Shown piece by piece: positions 7,148 through 13,025 of a DNA stretch of 13,025 nucleotides (within the stretch, counting starts at the first letter, position 1; each line of letters opens with the position of its first letter). The stretch lies in the NCBI GenBank assembly GCA_031283825.1, contig JAITAZ010000409.1, positions 1-13,025 of the forward strand. The letters run 5' to 3'. The DNA comes from Planctomycetaceae bacterium (GTDB lineage Bacteria; Planctomycetota; Planctomycetia; Pirellulales; Thermoguttaceae). The notes under the pieces are model-generated. The model had not been told where the DNA came from. It searched no databases and was given only the letters and a program-made list of their open reading frames with translations. The translations under genes and the position numbers were made by a program.

Positions 7148-7698
7148 TTAGGGCGATTTTTTTGATTTTTTTTGTTGTCCGCAGTTACAATTTTTTGTTT
7201 TTTTTCCAGACGGAGTGATCTCTGGGATGGGGACGTTGACAAGATTGAAAAGTTTTTCAATCTCTTTTCGCGGAGTCGGAATATTGTTTATCACGATATT
7301 TTTCGATTCGTCGATTTTGTCTTGAAACGTAATTTGAATCGTTCCCGATGTCTCCAATAAATTTAAGCCTTCCTCTACTGTAATGTCCAAGTTCTTCTAT
7401 CTCTCGCGTAATTTTTGTAACAATAAATATGATAGTATCTCAACAAAAAAATGTCCCCGTTTTCTCGTCGGTGGTCGAAGATTGATTATTGCTTGCGACG
7501 CGAGTTGAAAATTCATTAGATAAAACGCGAAAAGTCTTTTTTATTTTTTAGAGCAAAGGCGATAGCTTCACAAGTTTCAGCACCCCATCGAGTGATATTC
7601 AAGATAGTCGTTTTGATAGTTTTATCGCCTTCACGACGCGACGTGCAAAGCAAGTATTGAGTATAAATTTTTCCATTAGGTTGCACGCGAAAATAATT
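7148..7698 (-). pseudogene. Internally deleted IS1634/IS4-type transposase remnant
   Basis: Two pieces in different frames on the minus strand look like the two ends of one transposase. The N-terminal piece (7698 down to 7516, 60 codons, no start ATG) reads NYFRVQPNGKIY, then TSRREGD, then TILNITRWGAE, like the start of IS1634-type transposases (YFRV..GK..YL..V...REG.K..Q..L..L). The C-terminal piece runs from an ATG at 7516 to 7148: INLRPPTRKRGHFFVEILSY, then LLLQKLRE, an in-frame TAG at 7397-7399, then LDITVEEGLNLLE and TPRKEIEKLFNLVNVPIPE. That resembles the family's C-terminal RP(x)nH.F...L..LL...L helix and tail. The catalytic middle, several hundred residues, is missing. The N-piece stop and C-piece ATG overlap as TAATG at the deletion junction. 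Family assignment rests on recalled motifs only, without a database search. It cannot encode an active enzyme. Confidence 0.6.
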
Positions 7699-7758
7699 TT
7701 ATCAAAGTTACAAAAACTAATAAAAATCAAACTTATAAAAAAGACTATATTCATCGCT

Positions 7759-7818
7759 TGTAACCGTTCACAGAATTGTTTATTTTTTTATCAAAAAATT
7801 AAAACGTGAATGGTTACC
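7759..7818. repeat. 60-bp minimal copy C of the TGTAACCGTTCAC family
   Basis: TGTAACCGTTCAC (7759-7771) and GTGAATGGTTAC (7806-7817) are inverted ends differing at one base, around an AT-rich core. Along its length it matches the reverse complement of the right sub-palindromes of copies A (2128-2186) and B (11836-11895), including the core TTTATTTTTTTATC and AAAAATTAAAA. This shows the 60-bp unit exists by itself and may be the basic building block of the larger elements. Confidence 0.75.
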
Positions 7819-7981
7819 GAAAAGTTTTGTTGAGAATATTACGTAACTCTCAAAGATGTTTCAATGCAAAACTATGAAAAACGTCATAGAATGTTCGTCA
7901 AATATTGGGCAAATAGAAGATGTTTTGCATCTTTTGGGAATTTTTTGATTTTTGTAAATCTTTATTTATCTAGCGGTTAAA

Positions 7982-8054
7982 TGCCCCCTCTGGGACTCGA
8001 ACCCAGAACCTACGGATTAAGAGTCCGTTGCTCTACCAATTGAGCTAAAAGGGC
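7982..8054 (-). tRNA. tRNA-Lys (anticodon CTT)
   Basis: The minus strand folds as a complete 73-nt cloverleaf: acceptor GCCCTTT with AGGGGGC (two U-G pairs), D-stem GCTC/GAGC, anticodon stem ACGGA/TCCGT around loop CTCTTAA with anticodon CTT, a five-base variable loop, and T-arm CTGGG-TTCGAGT-CCCAG. The discriminator is A, and CCA is not encoded (ATTT follows), so it must be added by nucleotidyltransferase. It reads AAG lysine codons. Confidence 0.96.
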
Positions 8055-8083
8055 AAGTTATTTATCTCGCGAAAATTTATCTC

Positions 8084-8112
8084 ATAATACATCTCATAAC
8101 GCGATTTGTAAA
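8084..8112 (-). promoter_or_regulatory. Sigma-70-type promoter of tRNA-Lys
   Basis: On the minus strand TTTACA (8112-8107), a 17-bp spacer and TATTAT (8089-8084) form a near-consensus -35/-10 pair. Transcription would start about 20 bases before the mature tRNA 5' end at 8054. Confidence 0.6.
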
Positions 8113-8716
8113 ACTACTAGTCCACAAAGTATATCACAATATCACTCCACTCAAAGGGGGGGAATAAGGATTGATGTTTTACAATTTATCATTTATCATT
8201 ACAACACAAATCAAACTCGCTTCAATAATTCAAGCAATTTTCACGATAATTTACACGCCCAATTTCTCTGTCAATTGCTCAATTTTACAAGAGATGGTAT
8301 ATTGATAAACCACTCGCATTTCAATTTTCAGTTAAAATCGTTTGCCGCATTAGCTGCAACAGTTGTATTAGTTATAGTAGAAAGAAAATGTCAAGGAAAA
8401 TCAAAATCGGCTTTTTATTTTTAATACAACAAAATAAATCCAGACTCATATTACCGCTCCAGAATTTTTGTTACAATAATTTTGAACCGCGTTTTTATAA
8501 AGAATCTCTCAAAACTCAAAATTCATTTTAACTGTAATTTTCACAAAGAACGAAAAATAATCTAACATTCCTAACACAACGCAAATTTAATAAATTCAAA
8601 TTGTCATAGATTCCTAACGTTTAATTGAATTATAACTAATGACGTCAACTAATCGTTTCTTCATTTATCAGAACGTCCCGAAAATTTGAATTTATTTTCG
8701 TACAAAAATTAAAAAT
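8113..8716. other. Gene-free stretch upstream of the histidine kinase
   Basis: About 600 bp of AT-rich DNA without a convincing gene. It contains a run of seven G at 8155-8161. After this run, AAGGA precedes a 43-codon hydrophobic frame at 8174-8305 that I do not consider established as a gene. Positions 8311-8340, read in reverse complement, resemble 11984-12010 upstream of nadD (shared TTTTAACTGAAAATT). The promoter of the kinase must lie here, but no clear -35/-10 pair stands out. Confidence 0.6.
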
Positions 8717-11614
8717 ATGAAAAATATGTTAGCTATTTCAGAACAATTATTACAAATTATTCAAGAGCCAATCGCAATCTTAAATTTGTATCAAGGCAAA
8801 TTGCTTTGGAAAAATTCCGCATTTGATAAATGGTTTCATAGCGTCGGCGCGTTGTCCGAGTCGCAGTTTATTGCCGATTTTTTTGCTCGTAATCGCGTCG
8901 CTATTGATCGTCTGATACAAAATAATCCGACGACGATGTCTGATGATAATAATAATCGTTACAATAATTCTGCTGAAACGAATTCTACTAGCAACGTAGT
9001 AAATCTGGAGTTGACGGAAAGTAAGGTCGTTGTTGCGTCAACGTTGATTTTTTGGCACGACGAAATTGCGCTTGCCGTTACATTTCGCGATAAATTAGAC
9101 AGCGATTCTGTTATCGAAAAAAACAAACGCGATGAACTTCTACGCCGACAAAACCAAGCCTTAATCCAGCTAAGCAAAGACCCAATTCTCACAAGCGGCG
9201 ATTTCAATGAAGCGTCGAAACGAATTGCCAAAACTACCGCTCTTGTTCTGAATGCTACGCGGGTTGGCGTGTGGTTATTGAAGCCGGACAGTCTTGTAAA
9301 TATCGCGATGTACACGTCGGCAACGGACGACTTCGCGGTTGACCCTCCGTTTAATGCTTATAGTTATCCGAGTTATATTCGGCTATTAAAATCGGAGCGG
9401 AGTATTTCGATTCCTGACACAGAAAAGGATACTATTTTACCCGGCATGGCGAAGGGTTATGCTCTTGGCGGAATTCGTGCGCTTTTGGACACGCCGATTC
9501 GGGTCAATGACGAAGTTGTTGGGACGGTTTGTACGGAACATGCAGGTCAACCGAGAAATTGGACGTTTGAAGAAACAACGTTTGCCGCGTCGGTTGCCGA
9601 CTTTTGCGTAATTGCGTTGGAAGCTACAAAACGCCGCGAAAGTCAGCGTCAGATGGAAACGTTGATTTCAAATTTGCCCGGAATGGCGTTTCGGTGTCGA
9701 AACAATTCGCCGGAGTTTACGATGGAATTTGTAAGCGACGGACTGACGACTATTACCGGATACGCTCCGGAAGATTTAGTTGACAACAAGCGGATGTCGT
9801 TTTTTGATCTGGTTCATCCTGAGGATCGCGAGATACTTCTTGCTGATAACAACAGTACGCTTACGGTTGGACGTCCGTTGGAGGCAACGTATAGATTTGT
9901 TCACAAGGACGGTAGTATTCGGTGGGTTTGGGAGCGTTCGGTTGTGGTTGAGATTGATCCGAACAATCCGAATTTTAGTATTTCGGAGGGATTTGTTACA
10001 GACATTACGGAGCGGCGGAGATTAGAGGAGGCGGAGTTAGCGTCACGGGCGAAGAGTGAATTTCTAGCTAATATGTCTCATGAGATAAGGACGCCGATGA
10101 ATGGGGTGATTGGTCTAACGAATTTGCTTGCGAATACGTCGTTATCGTTGTTGCAGCAGCAGTATGTTGAGACGATTCAGCAGAGTGCAACGTCGTTATT
10201 AGCGGTGATAAACGACGTGTTAGACTTCTCAAAAATTGAGGCGAAAAAGTTGACGCTTGAGCAAATTGAATTTGAGCCGCGTAAATTGCTTGAGGACATT
10301 TGCGATGCGATAGCGGTGCAAGCTCATAGTAAGCGTCTTATGTTGACGTTAATTATTGATCCGTTATTTCCGTCGTTTTTGGTTGGCGACAGTGTGCGGG
10401 TGCGTCAGATTTTGGTGAATCTTTTGAGTAATGCGGTGAAATTTACGTCGGAGGGCGGGATACTTGTGGAGGCGAAGTTAGTGTCGGTTGAGGGTGATAA
10501 GTGTAGAGTTTTTATGTCGGTGCGTGATTCGGGAATTGGGATACCGCAGGAGAAGTTGGCGTCTCTTTTTGATCCGTTTTCGCAGGCGGACACATCGACG
10601 ACGCGGAGGTATGGCGGGACGGGTTTAGGGTTATCGATTAGCAAGCAGCTGGTTGAAATGATGAATGGACAGATTCAGGTAGAGAGTCAACTTGGGAGTG
10701 GTTCGACGTTTTCTTTTTCGCTTGTGCTTGGAATGCCGGAGACGGGGATTCGGGATCAGGTTGTGGAGGATAGTTTATCGACGATATTATCGGGGCGTTC
10801 GGTGTTAATTTTTGGCGGGCATAAGTTGACGTTAAAGTCGTTAGAAGTAATTTTGAAAAATTGGGGTGCGGAGATTTTTGAGGCGGAAAATATTGAGATG
10901 TTTGTTGAGATAATTCGCCGGAGAGTTGAGGGAGGGAAAACGTTTGATTGGGTGATTGTGGACATTGACAAAAATCGGGAGGAGATCATTAGTGTGATTT
11001 CTAAATTTCCTGACAATGAGTTATATAGGTCGATTTATTATACGCCGATGTTTTCGTTGGGTTGTGCGGTTGATTTGGGTGAAATTTTGTTTCCGAACAG
11101 TGTTGAGTTTTTGACGAAACCGATTCGTGCGTCGAATGTTTTGGGAGTATTGCGTAAATTTATTCCTGAGGTTGGCGGTCAGATTTTGGAATCGGGCGAG
11201 GTTGTGGAGACGGACGAAGAAAGTGTGTCGTTGAATATTCTTTTGGTTGACGATGTGAAGGTGAATATTATGGTGGCGAGTGCGTTATTGACGTCGTTTG
11301 GTCATAATGTTTATTCGGTGATGAATGGGGTAGATGCGTTGAAGGCGTTGAGGGATCGTGATTTTGACTTAGTTTTTATGGACTGTCAGATGCCGGAGAT
11401 GGATGGTTATCAATGTGCGAGTTTGATTCGATTGAAGGATTCAGGCGTGAGGGATTCGCGGGTACCGATTATCGCGATGACAGCACATGCAATGAGTGGG
11501 GACAGGGAGAAGTGTCTTGAGGCGGGAATGGACGATTACATTTCCAAGCCCATTTCTCAAGAGATGATACAAGCCGCAATAGAAAGATGGAAAGGCAAAA
11601 AAAGCAATAGGTAA
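8717..11614 (+). CDS. Soluble hybrid sensor histidine kinase (GAF-PAS-HisKA-HATPase-pseudoREC-REC)
   Basis: This 965-residue hybrid kinase has no membrane segment, so it should sense a cytoplasmic signal. The domains in order are: a divergent PAS-like N-terminus (1-125, with an Asn-rich insert at about 77-94); a coiled linker; GAF (about 150-305); PAS with PAC-type end (about 312-435, HPED at 367-370); HisKA with phospho-acceptor H455 in SHEIRTP; HATPase_c with N-box [10 protein letters not shown] (N568, N572), G1 DSGIGIP (D604) and G2 GGTGLGLS (633-640); a degenerate receiver (about 693-815); and a canonical receiver (838-960) with D845/D846, phospho-acceptor D889 in [12 protein letters not shown]922 and K944. 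The degenerate receiver starts VLIFGG, lacking the acidic pair, though D749 and the K801-P pair remain. No output domain or cognate regulator is adjacent, so it probably feeds a separate phosphotransfer protein. The start ATG has no Shine-Dalgarno sequence. Base skew is strongly G over C in the interior (19 to 8 at 11041-11100) and relaxes at the end. Confidence 0.92.
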   Translation: MKNMLAISEQLLQIIQEPIAILNLYQGKLLWKNSAFDKWFHSVGALSESQFIADFFARNRVAIDRLIQNNPTTMSDDNNNRYNNSAETNSTSNVVNLELTESKVVVASTLIFWHDEIALAVTFRDKLDSDSVIEKNKRDELLRRQNQALIQLSKDPILTSGDFNEASKRIAKTTALVLNATRVGVWLLKPDSLVNIAMYTSATDDFAVDPPFNAYSYPSYIRLLKSERSISIPDTEKDTILPGMAKGYALGGIRALLDTPIRVNDEVVGTVCTEHAGQPRNWTFEETTFAASVADFCVIALEATKRRESQRQMETLISNLPGMAFRCRNNSPEFTMEFVSDGLTTITGYAPEDLVDNKRMSFFDLVHPEDREILLADNNSTLTVGRPLEATYRFVHKDGSIRWVWERSVVVEIDPNNPNFSISEGFVTDITERRRLEEAELASRAKSEFLANMSHEIRTPMNGVIGLTNLLANTSLSLLQQQYVETIQQSATSLLAVINDVLDFSKIEAKKLTLEQIEFEPRKLLEDICDAIAVQAHSKRLMLTLIIDPLFPSFLVGDSVRVRQILVNLLSNAVKFTSEGGILVEAKLVSVEGDKCRVFMSVRDSGIGIPQEKLASLFDPFSQADTSTTRRYGGTGLGLSISKQLVEMMNGQIQVESQLGSGSTFSFSLVLGMPETGIRDQVVEDSLSTILSGRSVLIFGGHKLTLKSLEVILKNWGAEIFEAENIEMFVEIIRRRVEGGKTFDWVIVDIDKNREEIISVISKFPDNELYRSIYYTPMFSLGCAVDLGEILFPNSVEFLTKPIRASNVLGVLRKFIPEVGGQILESGEVVETDEESVSLNILLVDDVKVNIMVASALLTSFGHNVYSVMNGVDALKALRDRDFDLVFMDCQMPEMDGYQCASLIRLKDSGVRDSRVPIIAMTAHAMSGDREKCLEAGMDDYISKPISQEMIQAAIERWKGKKSNR

Positions 11615-11692
11615 AAATATTGTAACCGTTCACGGATTTTTAAATTCTTAATTCATAACTCATGCTATGCACTTGCCGCGAGTTTTATTTTT

Positions 11693-11773
11693 TGTAACCA
11701 TTCATGCAAAGAGAAAAATTTCCTACGCTCCGAAGGGGCAACGGAGTTTTTCTCTTGCGTGTGAACAATTACA
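11693..11773. repeat. Nested palindrome D within copy B
   Basis: TGTAACCATTCATGCAAAG followed by AGAAAAA (11693-11718) pairs imperfectly with the complement ending GTGTGAACAATTACA (11747-11773). The ends are diverged versions of the family terminus. The centre carries a short hairpin, CTCCG-AAGGGGCAA-CGGAG. The 16-mer AGAGAAAAATTTCCTA (11710-11725) recurs at 12703-12718 after nadD, so the inner unit is a separate repeat inserted in, or fused into, copy B. Confidence 0.65.
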
Positions 11774-11796
11774 GTTTTTGAATGACTAAACCAACA

Positions 11797-11824
11797 GTAG
11801 AGACGCAATGCTTTGCGTCTCTAT
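11797..11824. repeat. GTAGAGACGCAA palindrome nested in copy B
   Basis: This hairpin is identical over 28 bp to 2041-2068 in copy A, with 10-bp arms AGAGACGCAA and TTGCGTCTCT around TGCT. Copy B has one hairpin where copy A has two. Confidence 0.75.
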
Positions 11825-12020
11825 ATTTGTTAATTTGTAACTATTCATTTTTTAATTTTTCGATAAAAAAATAAAAAATTCCGTGAACGGTTACAATTTT
11901 TTTATTTATGCAAACCGCGTTATGAATTTTGGCGACATAATGGTTATTCATTAACGAGTCTGTTTTTTGGCGGGCGAGTTGGCGGTTTTAACTGAAAATT
12001 CAAGTGCGAACAGTTGAAAA

Positions 12021-12677
12021 ATGCGTTATGGAATTTATGGCGGAGCGTTTGATCCGATACATTTAGGTCATCTTTTACTTGCGGAGAGTTGTTTGCGCGA
12101 GGCGGAACTTGATCGCGTGATTTTTGTGCCGACAGGAATTTCGCCTCATAAAAATTCAAAAAACTCTTATTTTGCGGACGCTCAAGATCGATACAATATG
12201 ATTTCGTTGGCAATTGAAAATTGCAATGAATTTGAAGTCAGCAGATGTGAAATTGATCGCGGCGAGACAAGTTACACAATTGACACGTTGAGATATTTTC
12301 ATAATAAATTTAATAACGTTACAGAAATTACAGACCCAAATTATTGTAACGAAAATTATAGCAAAGACGCGAAAAATCAGGTTGAGTTTTTTTTAATCAT
12401 AGGATGCGATACGTTTTGTGTTTTACAAGACTGGCAAAAGATTGACGAGGTTTTGAAATTATCGATACCGCTTGTTGCGTTGCGAGCCGGTTGGCAATTG
12501 CCGAAAACTGATATAAATTACATTTCGGTCAACATGCCAATAATTGATATTTCATCGACAAGGATAAGAAACATGCTCGCAAAGAATATCATTCCAAGAT
12601 TCTTAACAACAGAAAAAGTTCTAGAATATATTAAAAACCGCAAGTTATATTTTCCATCAACGCAGATTCAAAAGTAA
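12021..12677 (+). CDS. nadD: Nicotinate-nucleotide adenylyltransferase
   Basis: NadD joins nicotinate mononucleotide and ATP to make deamido-NAD+ in NAD synthesis. The 218-residue protein shows the family's nucleotidyltransferase motifs: GGAFDPIHLGH (7-17, with H14 and H17), SPHK (41-44), SYTIDT (84-89), IIGCDTF (126-132) and ISSTRIR (177-183). Two things are slightly unusual: GCD replaces the more common GAD or GSD, and about 15-20 extra polar residues lie between residues 95 and 121, just before the central beta strand. The start is the ATG whose protein begins MRYGIYGG, as expected for the first strand; no Shine-Dalgarno sequence precedes it. The gene stands alone, 125 bp after copy B, and is followed eight bases after its stop by another family repeat. 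Confidence 0.93.
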   Translation: MRYGIYGGAFDPIHLGHLLLAESCLREAELDRVIFVPTGISPHKNSKNSYFADAQDRYNMISLAIENCNEFEVSRCEIDRGETSYTIDTLRYFHNKFNNVTEITDPNYCNENYSKDAKNQVEFFLIIGCDTFCVLQDWQKIDEVLKLSIPLVALRAGWQLPKTDINYISVNMPIIDISSTRIRNMLAKNIIPRFLTTEKVLEYIKNRKLYFPSTQIQK

Positions 12678-12684
12678 AAATTTT

Positions 12685-12778
12685 AGTAACCTTTCACGCA
12701 TAAGAGAAAAATTTCCTAAGCCCTGAAAGGGCGTCTAGCAATAGCGTAGGGCAACGCCCTACGTAGAAATTGCCTAGA
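12685..12778. repeat. Half copy E of the family plus a long hairpin downstream of nadD
   Basis: GTAACCTTTCACGCA at 12686-12700 is a diverged family end, followed by AGAGAAAAATTTCCTA shared with 11710-11725. Then come a small stem GCCCT-GAA-AGGGC (12720-12732) and a strong stem CGTAGGGC-AAC-GCCCTACG (12745-12763). The strong stem is enclosed by outer arms TCTAGCAAT (12734-12742) and ATTGCCTAGA (12769-12778). There is no matching right family terminus, so this is a truncated or recombined copy. Its place right after the nadD stop suggests a 3'-end structure for that mRNA. Confidence 0.65.
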
Positions 12779-13025
12779 AAAACAAGCCCTGATAATACGG
12801 GGAATTTTAAACGCGGATAATACTGATTTGACGGATAAACACGGAGAATGGAAATGATGCCTTTGTATGGTAGAAATCAATCAATTATTTTAAAGGGATA
12901 AAGGAGGGGATGCAAGAAATTATTAAAGACTAACTCAATAATTAATATTTTACTTAATAATAAATAAACCTAAATAAATAATATAATTTTATTGATATTA
13001 AAATCGTCATTTCCATTCTCCGCGA
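12779..13025. mobile_element. MITE-like inverted-repeat element at the window edge
   Basis: CGGAGAATGGAAATGA (12842-12857) and its exact complement (13007-13022) are 16-bp inverted ends of a roughly 181-bp AT-rich element. The leading sequence from 12810 (ACGCGGATAATACTG, then ACGGATAAACACGGAG) matches a widespread intergenic motif of environmental genomes. Inside, AGGAGGGG at 12902-12909 precedes a seven-codon frame MQEIIKD (12909-12932), which is too short to call a gene. Otherwise I see no gene here. The element may continue past the window. Confidence 0.55.

Larger units (their letters stand above)
11621..11895. mobile_element. MITE-like composite element, copy B (TGTAACCGTTCAC family)
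   Basis: Perfect 16-bp inverted ends, TGTAACCGTTCACGGA at 11621-11636 and its complement at 11880-11895, bound a 275-bp element that starts six bases after the histidine kinase stop codon. Its left 27 bp and right ~100 bp match copy A at 1919-2186, but the middle holds a different nested palindrome (11693-11773). The position makes it the natural 3' end of the kinase mRNA, where it could terminate or stabilise the transcript. No transposase gene is inside. Confidence 0.78.

Noticed and set aside
7050..7727. Shared TTTTTATTAGTTT in inverted orientation near 7050-7063 and 7713-7727 as possible ends of the dead transposase element
   Set aside because: Thirteen AT-only-rich bases are weak evidence in this composition, and the positions do not fit both transposase ends well.
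7917..7933. AAGATG-TTTTG-CATCTT hairpin as a terminator for tRNA-Lys
   Set aside because: On the tRNA strand the hairpin is followed by CTATTTG, not a T-tract, and the stem is only six base pairs.
6219..8054. Integrated element or prophage at tRNA-Lys
   Set aside because: A KilA-N gene and transposase relic lie near the tRNA, but there is no integrase, no phage module and no duplicated tRNA 3' end to serve as an attachment site.
8174..8305. 43-codon hydrophobic frame (begins MFYNLSFIITTQ) after AAGGA
   Set aside because: The SD spacing is only three bases, the DNA is simple AT-rich sequence, and a hydrophobic composition is expected from such DNA; nothing else supports a gene.
1..13025. CRISPR array or toxin-antitoxin/defence operon
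   Set aside because: No regularly spaced repeat-spacer array exists; repeats are palindromic elements with unequal spacing, and no gene pair matches a known defence arrangement.

Overview
The window is AT-rich bacterial DNA with five intact genes, one higher-GC accessory gene, one tRNA, one dead transposase, and an unusually dense set of palindromic intergenic repeats. PhoH next to a 7TM-HD phosphohydrolase, a large soluble hybrid histidine kinase, a Tat-exported phosphoesterase and the near-absence of Shine-Dalgarno sequences would suit a Planctomycetota-like or other environmental/gut lineage. That assignment is inference; there is no rRNA to settle it.

Layout. Positions 1-201 hold hairpins and a 25-bp repeat. 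At 202-1257 (-) is a Tat-secreted calcineurin-like phosphoesterase. From 1258 to 2422 there is no gene, but there is a strong set of repeats: a palindromic element built on the widespread CCACAGAGAACACAGAG motif, an 11-bp tandem array, and a 267-bp element with 15-bp perfect inverted ends. PhoH (2423-3346, +) and a PgpH-like 7TM-HD c-di-AMP phosphodiesterase (3570-6128, +) follow. Convergent to them is a KilA-N protein (6219-7049, -) of higher GC whose reading frame contains a 32-bp perfect palindrome. Next come the remains of an IS1634-type transposase (7148-7698, -), tRNA-Lys(CTT) (7982-8054, -) with a good promoter, a 0.66-kb gene-free stretch, a hybrid histidine kinase (8717-11614, +) and nadD (12021-12677, +). 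The window ends in another inverted-repeat element.

How the genes relate. PhoH (RNA-metabolism ATPase) and the HD phosphodiesterase (c-di-AMP turnover) are commonly neighbours in bacteria, and nadD is core NAD synthesis, so this is mostly housekeeping chromosome. The accessory layer is the KilA-N gene, the transposase relic and the repeats. The most notable structure is a family of elements bounded by TGTAACCGTTCAC and its reverse complement. It occurs as two ~270-bp composite copies, a 60-bp minimal copy, a nested variant and a half copy. Two of these begin 6-8 bp after a stop codon. No undescribed multi-gene system is evident; the novelty candidates are the repeat family, the 11-bp phased array, the palindrome inside the KilA-N gene, and abrupt changes in base skew inside single genes.
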